From Emcibacter sp. (lineage in GTDB: Bacteria > Pseudomonadota > Alphaproteobacteria > Sphingomonadales > Emcibacteraceae): a DNA stretch of 7,066 nucleotides. Each line of letters opens with the position of its first letter. Within the stretch, counting starts at the first letter, position 1. Made by a program: the position numbers and the translations under genes. Location of the stretch: the NCBI GenBank assembly GCA_016765435.1, contig JAESPY010000002.1, positions 1 through 7,066 of the forward strand. The letters run 5' to 3'. The notes under the pieces were generated by a model. It did not search any database, was not told where the DNA came from, and worked only from the letters and a program-made list of their open reading frames with translations. Positions 1 to 4,612 of the stretch are shown piece after piece.

Positions 1-7
1 AGTAGAA

Positions 8-36
8 TTGACCCCCTCCCCCCAATAGAGTACAAT
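8..36 (+). promoter_or_regulatory. sigma70-like promoter
   Basis: A -35-like TTGACC (8-13) and a -10-like TACAAT (31-36) are separated by exactly 17 bp. Each hexamer matches the bacterial housekeeping consensus at five of six positions. Transcription would start near base 43, just upstream of the Shine-Dalgarno of the first gene. The spacer is unusually C-rich, with a run of five and a run of six C. The call rests on motif and spacing only; the sequence upstream is outside the window. Confidence 0.6.
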
Positions 37-52
37 AAGGCTCCAGTTTAAC

Positions 53-59
53 AGGAGGT
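53..59 (+). promoter_or_regulatory. strong Shine-Dalgarno for the first gene
   Basis: AGGAGGT is a near-perfect match to the anti-Shine-Dalgarno of 16S rRNA, four bases before the ATG at 64. It is the strongest ribosome-binding site in the small-gene region and differs from the AAAGGAT type used by the following genes. Confidence 0.75.
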
Positions 60-63
60 ACCA

Positions 64-360
64 ATGACTGAAGTTAGCCCGAAACCAACATGGGAAGATA
101 GCGTAACAGGCAACAGCACGGCGGTAACTCTGCCAAGCGGCTATGGTGTGTTGCATATCAAGTCTGCAAGCACATTGGTGGCTGAGTTGGCTATTAGTGT
201 TGACGATGGCGATACATTCCAAAGCACGGGCGATGTTCTAACAGAGGATGTATCTCGCGCGATTGGTCAGAACACACCCTGCAAAGCCCGCTTAGAGGTT
301 TCTGGCGGCTCTTGTGATGTATTGATCAGCTACCCAACAAACAACCCGGCACGGTATTAA
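64..360 (+). CDS. small beta-rich hypothetical phage protein
   Basis: A 98-residue protein of unknown function. The ATG is fixed by the strong AGGAGGT four bases upstream. There is no signal peptide or membrane segment. The sequence alternates hydrophobic and polar residues (residues 27-90, for example GYGVLHIKS and LVAELAISVDDG) and is rich in Ser, Thr, Gly and Val, which predicts an almost all-beta fold. The stretch SVDDGDTFQSTG resembles the sheet-and-turn pattern of small beta-sandwich virion proteins in tailed phages, but that is only a resemblance. It has two cysteines (residues 73 and 84). It is the first gene after the sigma70-like promoter and is followed by a 32-bp gap with its own possible promoter. 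A virion accessory or decoration protein is possible; no function is assigned. Confidence 0.8.
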   Translation: MTEVSPKPTWEDSVTGNSTAVTLPSGYGVLHIKSASTLVAELAISVDDGDTFQSTGDVLTEDVSRAIGQNTPCKARLEVSGGSCDVLISYPTNNPARY

Positions 361-375
361 TGTTATAATATAACA
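361..375 (+). promoter_or_regulatory. extended -10 / inverted repeat before the second gene
   Basis: TGTTATAATATAACA is a perfect 7-bp inverted repeat around one central base. It also contains an ideal extended -10 element, TG-n-TATAAT (361-369), and lies 17 bases before the next ATG. No good -35 hexamer lies 15-19 bp upstream, so a promoter here would depend on the extended -10 or an activator. The same TATAACA core recurs twice in the spacer before the packaging genes. The site could equally be a small operator. Confidence 0.4.
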
Positions 376-392
376 AAACAAAGGATGAGGTT

Positions 393-581
393 ATGCGAGA
401 ATATCCCACAGGCGGCTACCCCTCTGTTAACGGGGTTAGGGCTAGCGCTAAGACAGATGCCTTTGCTCTCGCAAGGTTTCAAGAGAGATGGTTTAAACGC
501 GCCGTTAATGGCGGCAGGTTTAGTGCTAAGACCGCCAACTTTATAGATATGCATGAACAGGCGGGAGAGGCTAATGGGTGA
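393..581 (+). CDS. small hypothetical protein with internal repeat
   Basis: A 62-residue protein of unknown function. The start is supported by AAAGGAT (380-386), six bases before the ATG. The protein contains a duplicated 12-residue unit: residues 13-24 (NGVRASAKTDAF) and 39-50 (NGGRFSAKTANF) match at 8 of 12 positions, 26 residues apart. The linker is aromatic and basic (RFQERWFKR). There is no membrane segment and no cysteine. The two SAKT units could each bind the same ligand or pack as a pseudo-dimer, but this is inference. Its stop codon overlaps the start of the next gene by 8 bp, so the two are probably translationally coupled. Confidence 0.65.
   Translation: MREYPTGGYPSVNGVRASAKTDAFALARFQERWFKRAVNGGRFSAKTANFIDMHEQAGEANG
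429..542 (+). repeat. internal coding repeat, two 36-bp units
   Basis: Bases 429-464 and 507-542 encode the two NG-x-R-x-SAKT-x-x-F units of the 62-residue protein. The DNA has diverged more than the protein, mainly at third codon positions, which suggests an old duplication kept by selection. Confidence 0.45.
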
Positions 582-801
582 GTTAGAACTATTAACGGTT
601 GGTCGTGTAGCTATGGTTCGGCCTAAGCGGTTCCATCTCTCGGGGCAACGTGTAGGCAAGTCATGGTTTAATGAGCGGTTTATGCAAGAGTTGGCTAAAT
701 CCACAGGGCAGGAAGTGAAAACACACACGTTCGGTTCTGGCGTGAAAGGGCGAGCGTTTGATTATATCGTATTTGATGAGGCTAATGGCGGGCAGGAATA
801 A
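574..801 (+). CDS. mini P-loop protein with Walker A and Walker B motifs
   Basis: A 75-residue protein that looks like a minimal P-loop NTPase core. The ATG at 574 is preferred over the in-frame ATG at 553 because GGGAGAGG lies three bases upstream; it overlaps the previous gene by 8 bp. Residues 23-30 (SGQRVGKS) form a Walker A-like loop with Lys29 and Ser30. The first position is Ser rather than the usual Gly/Ala. Residues 64-69 (YIVFDE) form a Walker B with Asp68 and a Glu69 that could be catalytic. The lead-in VKGRAFDYIVFDEAN resembles the Walker B neighbourhood of phage large terminases. Arg26 occupies the same place as the Walker A arginine of the large terminase in this window (GSRSGKT against GQRVGKS). 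Only 33 residues separate the motifs, far fewer than in a full ATPase domain, so activity is doubtful. It may be a relic, a decoy or a nucleotide-binding regulator. Confidence 0.65.
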   Translation: MGELELLTVGRVAMVRPKRFHLSGQRVGKSWFNERFMQELAKSTGQEVKTHTFGSGVKGRAFDYIVFDEANGGQE

Positions 802-853
802 ACTTTCTACCATTGCCAAGCAATCTTAAAGACTAACAAACAAAGGATAGAAT

Positions 854-1120
854 ATGTTCATAGATCCACCAGAGGGCTGTAAGGGTATGCCCATCAACCC
901 AGACAATGTCATTTCATATGAGCAAGTGAAGAGCGTAACAAAAGCCTTGCTGGAGTTTTACACGGCCTCGTCGGACGTTCGGTTTATTTGGTTGTTCCAA
1001 ACGGAAGAGGAGCGAGACCAAGGAATTGTTTACTTTCGAGAGCGGGCGGATAATCCTCTAGTGCAGGTAATGTCCGAGCCCCTTGCTACGATAAAGGTTT
1101 ACGACCAAGACCTCCCATAA
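854..1120 (+). CDS. hypothetical protein, 88 residues
   Basis: Unknown function. The start is supported by AAAGGAT (842-848), five bases before the ATG, in an A-rich leader like that of the 393 and 1145 genes. The protein is soluble and acidic, with mixed helix (residues 22-38, EQVKSVTKALLEFYTAS) and strand (residues 42-48, VRFIWLF; 71-83). The central segment TEEERDQGIVYFRERAD is highly charged. There is one cysteine and no recognisable motif. A 52-bp gap separates it from the mini P-loop gene and 24 bp separate it from the next gene, so it sits in the same transcription unit. A small mixed alpha/beta regulator or inhibitor would fit, but nothing in the sequence shows a function. Confidence 0.7.
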   Translation: MFIDPPEGCKGMPINPDNVISYEQVKSVTKALLEFYTASSDVRFIWLFQTEEERDQGIVYFRERADNPLVQVMSEPLATIKVYDQDLP

Positions 1121-1144
1121 ACAAACACAAGAAAGGATAGTGGT

Positions 1145-1339
1145 ATGCTAGAGAGCGCGACGGACTTTGAAAGGCGACGGATGTTCTTTGAATCCCGCTC
1201 TAGCCCTCACCCTCACATGAGGCTAACCCATTATTACGAAGACCCAGCCACAATGACGACAGGCAGGCGCTATGTATGCAAGCCCCCTAAGCCTAAGAGC
1301 TGGGTATCAAAGAGAAACAAACTGCTGTGGAGGATATGA
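1145..1339 (+). CDS. small basic hypothetical protein
   Basis: A 64-residue protein of unknown function. AAAGGAT (1132-1138) lies six bases before the ATG. The product is basic: an Arg/His-rich middle (SRSSPHPHMRLTHYY, residues 18-32) and a Lys/Arg/Pro-rich end (RRYVCKPPKPKSWVSKRNKLLWRI). That composition suggests nucleic-acid or acidic-membrane contact, but there is no recognised domain. There is no membrane segment and a single cysteine, so no zinc site is evident. Its stop (1337-1339) lies within the ribosome-binding region of the next gene, whose ATG follows after one base, so the two genes are probably translationally coupled. Confidence 0.6.
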   Translation: MLESATDFERRRMFFESRSSPHPHMRLTHYYEDPATMTTGRRYVCKPPKPKSWVSKRNKLLWRI

Positions 1340-1340
1340 G

Positions 1341-1805
1341 ATGAACGCTTATATGGAATTTTTGGTAGTTGTGCTGTTGGTGACTGTAATTATCTTTGGC
1401 GCGTCGTGGCTTCTAAAGCAGATCCTACCCCATGCACCAAACTATAAGCCGGGGGATGTGGTTGCTGTGGGGGATATTTACCGGGTTGATGAAGAGGATA
1501 AGATTGGGATTTCTAGCAAGGTCCCGCCTCTCACGTCTTTGGAGAGAATAACCACGTCTACAGCATGGATAGATTTCGGCGACAAGGTGGAGATTCAAGG
1601 CAAGTATTGGGAGGGCTACGTGGTTATGGCCCTAAACAGCAACAGCTCAGGACTGCAAAGAGGATTGGTCTTTAGGGTGCCGGGCCGAACATTTGATAAA
1701 TGGGTGTCGAGGCTGAAGGCGCGGGAAGGAAGTTTGGAGCGTGAGCTTAATAGACGGGCTAAGTGGGGCGAACAAAACAAGCTAGACCAAGAGAAATGGC
1801 TCTAG
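1341..1805 (+). CDS. membrane-anchored protein, paralogue 1 of 3
   Basis: A 154-residue protein of unknown function. The ATG at 1341 is chosen over an in-frame ATG at 1272 because GGAGGAT (1329-1335) lies five bases upstream and the longer form would run through the preceding gene. Residues 7-25 are a single transmembrane helix (FLVVVLLVTVIIFGASWLL) followed by Lys26, His31 and Lys36. By the positive-inside rule the rest should face the cytoplasm. Residues 37-115 look like a small beta-barrel domain. Three blocks recur in the next two genes: EDKIGI (52-57), GDKVEIQG (80-87) and GLVFRV (108-113). Phe111 and Trp121 keep the same spacing as in paralogue 2. The C-terminal tail (124-154) is charged and predicted helical. 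It heads a tandem cluster of three. A host-envelope role such as superinfection exclusion is a guess from the anchor alone. Confidence 0.75.
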   Translation: MNAYMEFLVVVLLVTVIIFGASWLLKQILPHAPNYKPGDVVAVGDIYRVDEEDKIGISSKVPPLTSLERITTSTAWIDFGDKVEIQGKYWEGYVVMALNSNSSGLQRGLVFRVPGRTFDKWVSRLKAREGSLERELNRRAKWGEQNKLDQEKWL

Positions 1806-2195
1806 GAAAGGATATGCTATGGAATTACGAGCAGGAACGCGAATTGTTATAGAAAAAGGGCACGTCATTTTATTTGAGGATATGGTTGGGCTTACTGGTC
1901 GACCAGACACACCTATGGGAGAGCTCTTTGGGTATTCGGTGGTTAAGTTCCCTGAGTGGGGTGAGATTGAAGTGTTAGGTATTGATGGCGATTGGGTCAC
2001 CGTGCTGTCAACACAGCTTATAAATGGCGGAACAGCCGGGTCGGTTGATTGTTTCATGAATGGACTAGTGTTTAGAGTTAAGAAAAAACTGGTTTGCAAG
2101 TGGGCTGAAGCTTTTGAGGTAAGCCACAAGGACGATAGAGAGAGATCCGCAAAGGAGATAGACAAACTAAGAGCCAAATATTGCTAGAAAGGATA
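1802..2195 (+). repeat. repeated gene junctions around paralogue 2
   Basis: The two junctions inside the paralogue cluster are nearly identical: CTAGGAAAGGATA (1802-1814) and CTAGAAAGGATA (2184-2195). Each fuses the TAG stop of one gene to the AAAGGAT ribosome-binding site of the next. The coordinates span both copies and the gene between them. The shared junction fits tandem duplication of a gene together with its ribosome-binding site. Confidence 0.45.
1819..2187 (+). CDS. soluble protein, paralogue 2 of 3
   Basis: A 122-residue protein of unknown function. AAAGGAT (1807-1813) is five bases before the ATG and directly follows the previous stop codon. It lacks the N-terminal membrane helix of its two neighbours and begins within the beta domain. 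The shared blocks are EDMVGL (20-25), GEIEVLG (48-54) and GLVFRV (82-87), then Trp95 ten residues after Phe85 as in paralogue 1. The distance from block 1 to block 2 is 28 residues, identical to paralogue 1. The segment between blocks 2 and 3 carries an extra loop rich in Gly and Thr (69-78). The charged tail (103-120) is predicted helical. Being cytosolic while its neighbours are membrane-anchored, it could assemble with them; that is inference. It may instead be an independent homologue that lost its anchor. Confidence 0.72.
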   Translation: MELRAGTRIVIEKGHVILFEDMVGLTGRPDTPMGELFGYSVVKFPEWGEIEVLGIDGDWVTVLSTQLINGGTAGSVDCFMNGLVFRVKKKLVCKWAEAFEVSHKDDRERSAKEIDKLRAKYC

Positions 2196-2199
2196 CAGG

Positions 2200-2592
2200 A
2201 TGAATTTCTTAATATTGATAGGGGTGGTTGCTCTTGGGTATGGTGTCTTTAGGCTGATAGTTGGCGATAGATTTGTAAAAGGCGTTGCTATTGAGGTCCG
2301 CGCCACATACCACACAATTAGGCTAGAGGACAAAATAGGGCTTAGTGATGGCTGCCAGTTCTACACAGAGGCATTCTGGTGGGTGAATGATACGACCCTA
2401 TACAGCGGCGATAAGATAAAAGTGTTTGGTGAGGAGGACGGAAGGGTTGTTGCGGAGGTTGTTAATGCTAGGTTTGCTAAACGGGGGCTTGTTTTCAAAG
2501 CGCCTTATTGGCTCATATATACAGGAAGACAAATCCCAGAAGACAACAGCGAGCGCCGTAAAGCAGACCAACACAAGTGGATAAAGGAATAG
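2200..2592 (+). CDS. membrane-anchored protein, paralogue 3 of 3
   Basis: A 130-residue protein of unknown function. AAAGGAT (2188-2194) is five bases before the ATG and directly follows the TAG of paralogue 2. Residues 3-21 are a hydrophobic helix (FLILIGVVALGYGVFRLIV) followed by Arg24 and Lys27, so the C-terminal domain should be cytoplasmic. It could also be read as an uncleaved signal anchor; no cleavage site or lipobox is visible. The shared blocks are EDKIGL (43-48), GDKIKVFG (70-77) and GLVFKA (96-101). Block spacings are 27 and 26 residues, close to paralogue 1. The aromatic stretch FWWV (59-62) is specific to this copy, and the tryptophan shared by paralogues 1 and 2 after block 3 is absent. 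The charged tail ends ADQHKWIKE, similar to NKLDQEKWL of paralogue 1. It is the last gene before the spacer ahead of the packaging genes. Confidence 0.74.
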   Translation: MNFLILIGVVALGYGVFRLIVGDRFVKGVAIEVRATYHTIRLEDKIGLSDGCQFYTEAFWWVNDTTLYSGDKIKVFGEEDGRVVAEVVNARFAKRGLVFKAPYWLIYTGRQIPEDNSERRKADQHKWIKE

Positions 2593-2594
2593 GC

Positions 2595-2642
2595 ATGATT
2601 AACCCTCACTCTTTACCTAGAACGTGTAATGATATAACATAA
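2595..2642 (+). other. possible 15-codon micro-ORF
   Basis: An ATG at 2595 follows AAAGGA (2583-2588) by six bases, the same arrangement as the five AAAGGAT-led genes upstream, and encodes MINPHSLPRTCNDIT before TAA at 2640-2642. It could be a leader peptide for the packaging operon, the remnant of a lost small gene, or chance. It overlaps the first TATAACATA repeat copy. Without comparison to relatives it cannot be called a gene. Confidence 0.2.
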
Positions 2643-2664
2643 GATGTAATAGGGTATAACATAG
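2612..2664 (+). promoter_or_regulatory. candidate promoter/operator region before the packaging operon
   Basis: The 121-bp spacer between the small-gene module and the terminase genes is AT-rich and lacks a credible gene. It holds TG-a-TATAAC (2630-2638), an extended -10-like element, with a -35-like TTTACC (2612-2617) 15 bp before the TATAAC hexamer. This spacing is shorter than the ideal 17. A second TATAAC lies at 2655-2660. The place is right for a late-gene promoter, but the elements are imperfect, and a phage-specific RNA polymerase or activator site is equally possible. Confidence 0.4.
2625..2664 (+). repeat. tandem direct repeat with TATAACATA core
   Basis: Two imperfect tandem copies sit side by side: 2625-2643 (TGTAATGATATAACATAAG) and 2645-2664 (TGTAATAGGGTATAACATAG). 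Both begin TGTAAT and end TATAACATA-G, with a 20-bp period for the start and 22 bp for the TATAACATA core. Two copies about two helical turns apart are typical of paired sites for a regulator, or of duplicated -10 elements. No strong hairpin plus T-run terminator is seen here. Confidence 0.5.
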
Positions 2665-2713
2665 TGCTATCAATTGTGTAGCAGAGTTTAAATCAACAAA
2701 AGGAATGTGTACA

Positions 2714-3016
2714 ATGGCTGTGGCTAAGGGTGGTAAGAGAGAAGGAGCTGGCCGAAAGAAAGGTGTAGCTCGTCTATCCACTGAAAAACAGCGGTGGCGC
2801 TTGGCTGAAATGGCTAAAGAGCACTCTCCTGCGGCACTAAGGGTTTTGGTTGAGCTTGTCATGGATGTAGAGGTCTCCCCAGATTCCCGCATTAAGGCGG
2901 CTAACTCCATTCTAGATCGCGGCTATGGTAGGGCAGTCCAAGGGGTTGCTATCACGGGGTTAGAAGATGGTCCTGTGTTGATCACCATCGGCGGTGAAGA
3001 CCAGAAGAGGTTCTAG
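2714..3016 (+). CDS. terS: terminase small subunit-like protein (TerS candidate)
   Basis: A 100-residue protein, probably the DNA-recognition subunit of the packaging terminase. The ATG at 2714 is chosen over that at 2705 because AGGA (2701-2704) then has a normal 9-base spacing instead of touching the start. The N-terminus KGGKREGAGRKKG (residues 5-17) is the basic, Gly-rich leader common in phage small terminase-like proteins. Residues 22-50 and 56-69 are helical, and SPDSRIKAANSILDRGYG (55-72) matches the helix often annotated in such proteins next to TerL. There is no clear separate helix-turn-helix. It lies directly before the large terminase, as expected. It is shorter than many TerS proteins, so a homologous but different DNA-binding role is possible. 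Family assignment is from recalled sequence pattern and gene order. Confidence 0.75.
   Translation: MAVAKGGKREGAGRKKGVARLSTEKQRWRLAEMAKEHSPAALRVLVELVMDVEVSPDSRIKAANSILDRGYGRAVQGVAITGLEDGPVLITIGGEDQKRF
3004..3010 (+). promoter_or_regulatory. ribosome-binding site that decides the TerL start
   Basis: GAAGAGG lies inside the end of the TerS-like gene, seven bases before TTG at 3018. The alternative upstream GTG at 2994 has no Shine-Dalgarno-like sequence in the 15 bases before it. This favours a TTG start for the large terminase, one base after the previous stop. Confidence 0.5.
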
Positions 3017-3017
3017 G

Positions 3018-4382
3018 TTGAGCGGATACAAACCCACATTATCACAGCTAAGAGCGGGAAATCTGTTTGCGTCCGATGCGCGGCATATCCTGCTTTATGG
3101 TGGGTCACGCTCAGGCAAGACGTTTGAGATTGTCCGCACGATTGTATTGAGAGCAATGGGTTGTGAGAGTAGGCACGCTATTCTGCGGTTTAGGTTCAAC
3201 CATGTGAAGAGCTCTATCGGTCTGGATACATTACCCAAGGTAATTAAGACCTGCTGGCCCGGCCTATGGGAGCAATGCACGCTCGATCAAACGAATTGGG
3301 TGCTCAAGGTTCCTGCCATGGATGGCGGTGTGTCTGAGATTTGGCTGCTTGGGTTGGATGATAAGGACCGGACAGAGAAGATCTTGGGCCAAGAGTTCTC
3401 CACCATGTACTTCAATGAGTGCTCACAGATCACATTTTCATCTGTTGAGACCGCATTAACCCGGTTGGCGCAGAAGACTAAGCTCCGCAATAAAGCGTAT
3501 TATGACTGCAATCCCCCCGGCCAAAACCATTGGCTGTACAAGCAGTTCATTCAAAAGCGTGATGTAGCCTCGAATAAGCCGCTCCGCAATCCAGACAACT
3601 ACGTGTCGATGATGATCAATCCGGCTGATAATGAAGCCAATCTAGACGCTGATTACCTGCAAAGCCTTGAGGATATGTCTGTTGCTAAGCGTAAACGGTT
3701 CAAGGACGGGCTGTTCTCTGCGGCTAATGACAACGCTTTGTGGACGATTGAAGGCATTGAGCAGTGCCGTAGGACGGAAGCAGACCCAGCATTCAAGCGC
3801 ATATTGATCTCAGTGGACCCTAGTGGGTGTAATGGAGACCCTGACAGCCGATCTGATGAGATTGGTATTATTGTGGGTGCTCTAACCGAGGACGGGTATT
3901 GCGATATCCTAGAGGATTTGTCCGGCAAGCATGGTCCTACTGCTTGGGGAGCCATTGTTATTGACGCCTTTGAGCGCTATGAGGCTGATTGTGTCGTAGC
4001 TGAGGTGAACTTTGGCGGCGCAATGGTTGAGGCGGTCATTAGAGCGGCTGCTTTAGCTGCTGGTGTGCAGATGCCCCCATTCAAGGAGGTTCGTGCCTCT
4101 CGTGGTAAGGTTGCCCGTGCTGAGCCTGTAGCTGCGCTGTATGATCAAGGCAAGGTTCGTCATGCTGGTGGCTTCTCTGTACTTGAGAACCAAATGTGTG
4201 GTATGACTACAGGTGGATACACTGGCGAGAAATCACCAGATCGTGTTGATGCAATGGTTTGGCTGGTGAGTTCTATCTTCACAGCCATGACGAAGGTGAA
4301 CTCGGGGCCACAGAGAGCACCTACGATTAATTTAGGTAGATCAGAAGTCCGCAAGGTTTATGGCGGGCAGAGGAGAAGATAA
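3018..4382 (+). CDS. terL: phage terminase large subunit (TerL)
   Basis: The ATPase-nuclease motor that pumps DNA into the prohead through the portal and cuts the concatemer. It is 454 residues from TTG 3018, or 462 from GTG 2994; no ATG is available near the N-terminus. TTG is preferred because GAAGAGG precedes it at seven bases. Numbering from TTG, Walker A is GGSRSGKT (28-35). Walker B is TMYFNE (129-134), with Asn in place of the first acidic residue and Glu134 as catalytic base. The coupling motif is in CNPPG (164-168). The nuclease half has the expected acidic residues: Asp267 (SVDPSG), Glu329 (AEVNFGG) and Asp408/Asp411 in SPDRVDAMVW. Length and motif order are normal for a complete TerL. 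The gene follows TerS by one base and precedes a small gene by one base, consistent with an operon. The identification is firm; the exact start is not. Confidence 0.95.
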   Translation: MSGYKPTLSQLRAGNLFASDARHILLYGGSRSGKTFEIVRTIVLRAMGCESRHAILRFRFNHVKSSIGLDTLPKVIKTCWPGLWEQCTLDQTNWVLKVPAMDGGVSEIWLLGLDDKDRTEKILGQEFSTMYFNECSQITFSSVETALTRLAQKTKLRNKAYYDCNPPGQNHWLYKQFIQKRDVASNKPLRNPDNYVSMMINPADNEANLDADYLQSLEDMSVAKRKRFKDGLFSAANDNALWTIEGIEQCRRTEADPAFKRILISVDPSGCNGDPDSRSDEIGIIVGALTEDGYCDILEDLSGKHGPTAWGAIVIDAFERYEADCVVAEVNFGGAMVEAVIRAAALAAGVQMPPFKEVRASRGKVARAEPVAALYDQGKVRHAGGFSVLENQMCGMTTGGYTGEKSPDRVDAMVWLVSSIFTAMTKVNSGPQRAPTINLGRSEVRKVYGGQRRR

Positions 4383-4383
4383 G

Positions 4384-4608
4384 ATGGCTACAGGAATTAT
4401 CCCGGCGTTAATCGGTGGTGGTCTATTGGGCAGTTTGTTTGGGCAGGAGAAGCCTGAGGAAAAAGAGGTGTCTACGCTTGTCCAGCCAGATCCAGACGAT
4501 CCAGCGCGGCGCATTAAAAACCGTCGTGAGCAGGCGAAGCAGTCTAGAGAAGGTGGGCGAGAGTCTACGCTCCTGACTGGCAACTTCTCGAAACCAACCT
4601 TAGGCTAG
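4384..4608 (+). CDS. small glycine-zipper protein with GGRESTLLTG motif
   Basis: A 74-residue protein between TerL and portal. The ATG at 4384 is preferred over the in-frame ATG at 4360 because AGGAG (4371-4375) precedes it by eight bases; it starts one base after the TerL stop. Residues 4-20 (GIIPALIGGGLLGSLFG) are hydrophobic with a glycine-zipper pattern, able to insert in a membrane or pack helices. The linker is acidic (DPDDP, 36-40) and the middle basic (RRIKNRREQAK). It ends with GGRESTLLTG (57-66), which fits the x-GR-x-ST-[IL]-LTG pattern I recall in small proteins beside terminase and portal genes of other podophages. I recall no proven function for that group. A virion-associated or ejection role is inference from the position and the hydrophobic head. 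Confidence 0.72.
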   Translation: MATGIIPALIGGGLLGSLFGQEKPEEKEVSTLVQPDPDDPARRIKNRREQAKQSREGGRESTLLTGNFSKPTLG

Positions 4609-4612
4609 TGTT

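Noticed and set aside
812..824. ATTGC-CAA-GCAAT hairpin after the mini P-loop gene
   Set aside because: The stem is five bp and AT-rich with no following T-run, so it is not a credible intrinsic terminator.
1272..1340. Longer N-terminus for paralogue 1 from ATG 1272
   Set aside because: It would overlap the preceding gene by 68 bp, and the ribosome-binding site and membrane helix both point to ATG 1341.
1782..2177. Minus-strand open frame of 131 codons opposite paralogue 2
   Set aside because: The product is Ser/Leu/Pro-rich shadow-like sequence, while the plus-strand frame has a ribosome-binding site and shares blocks with its neighbours.
3653..3955. Minus-strand open frame of 100 codons inside TerL
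   Set aside because: It is antisense to conserved ATPase-nuclease sequence and lacks recognisable content.
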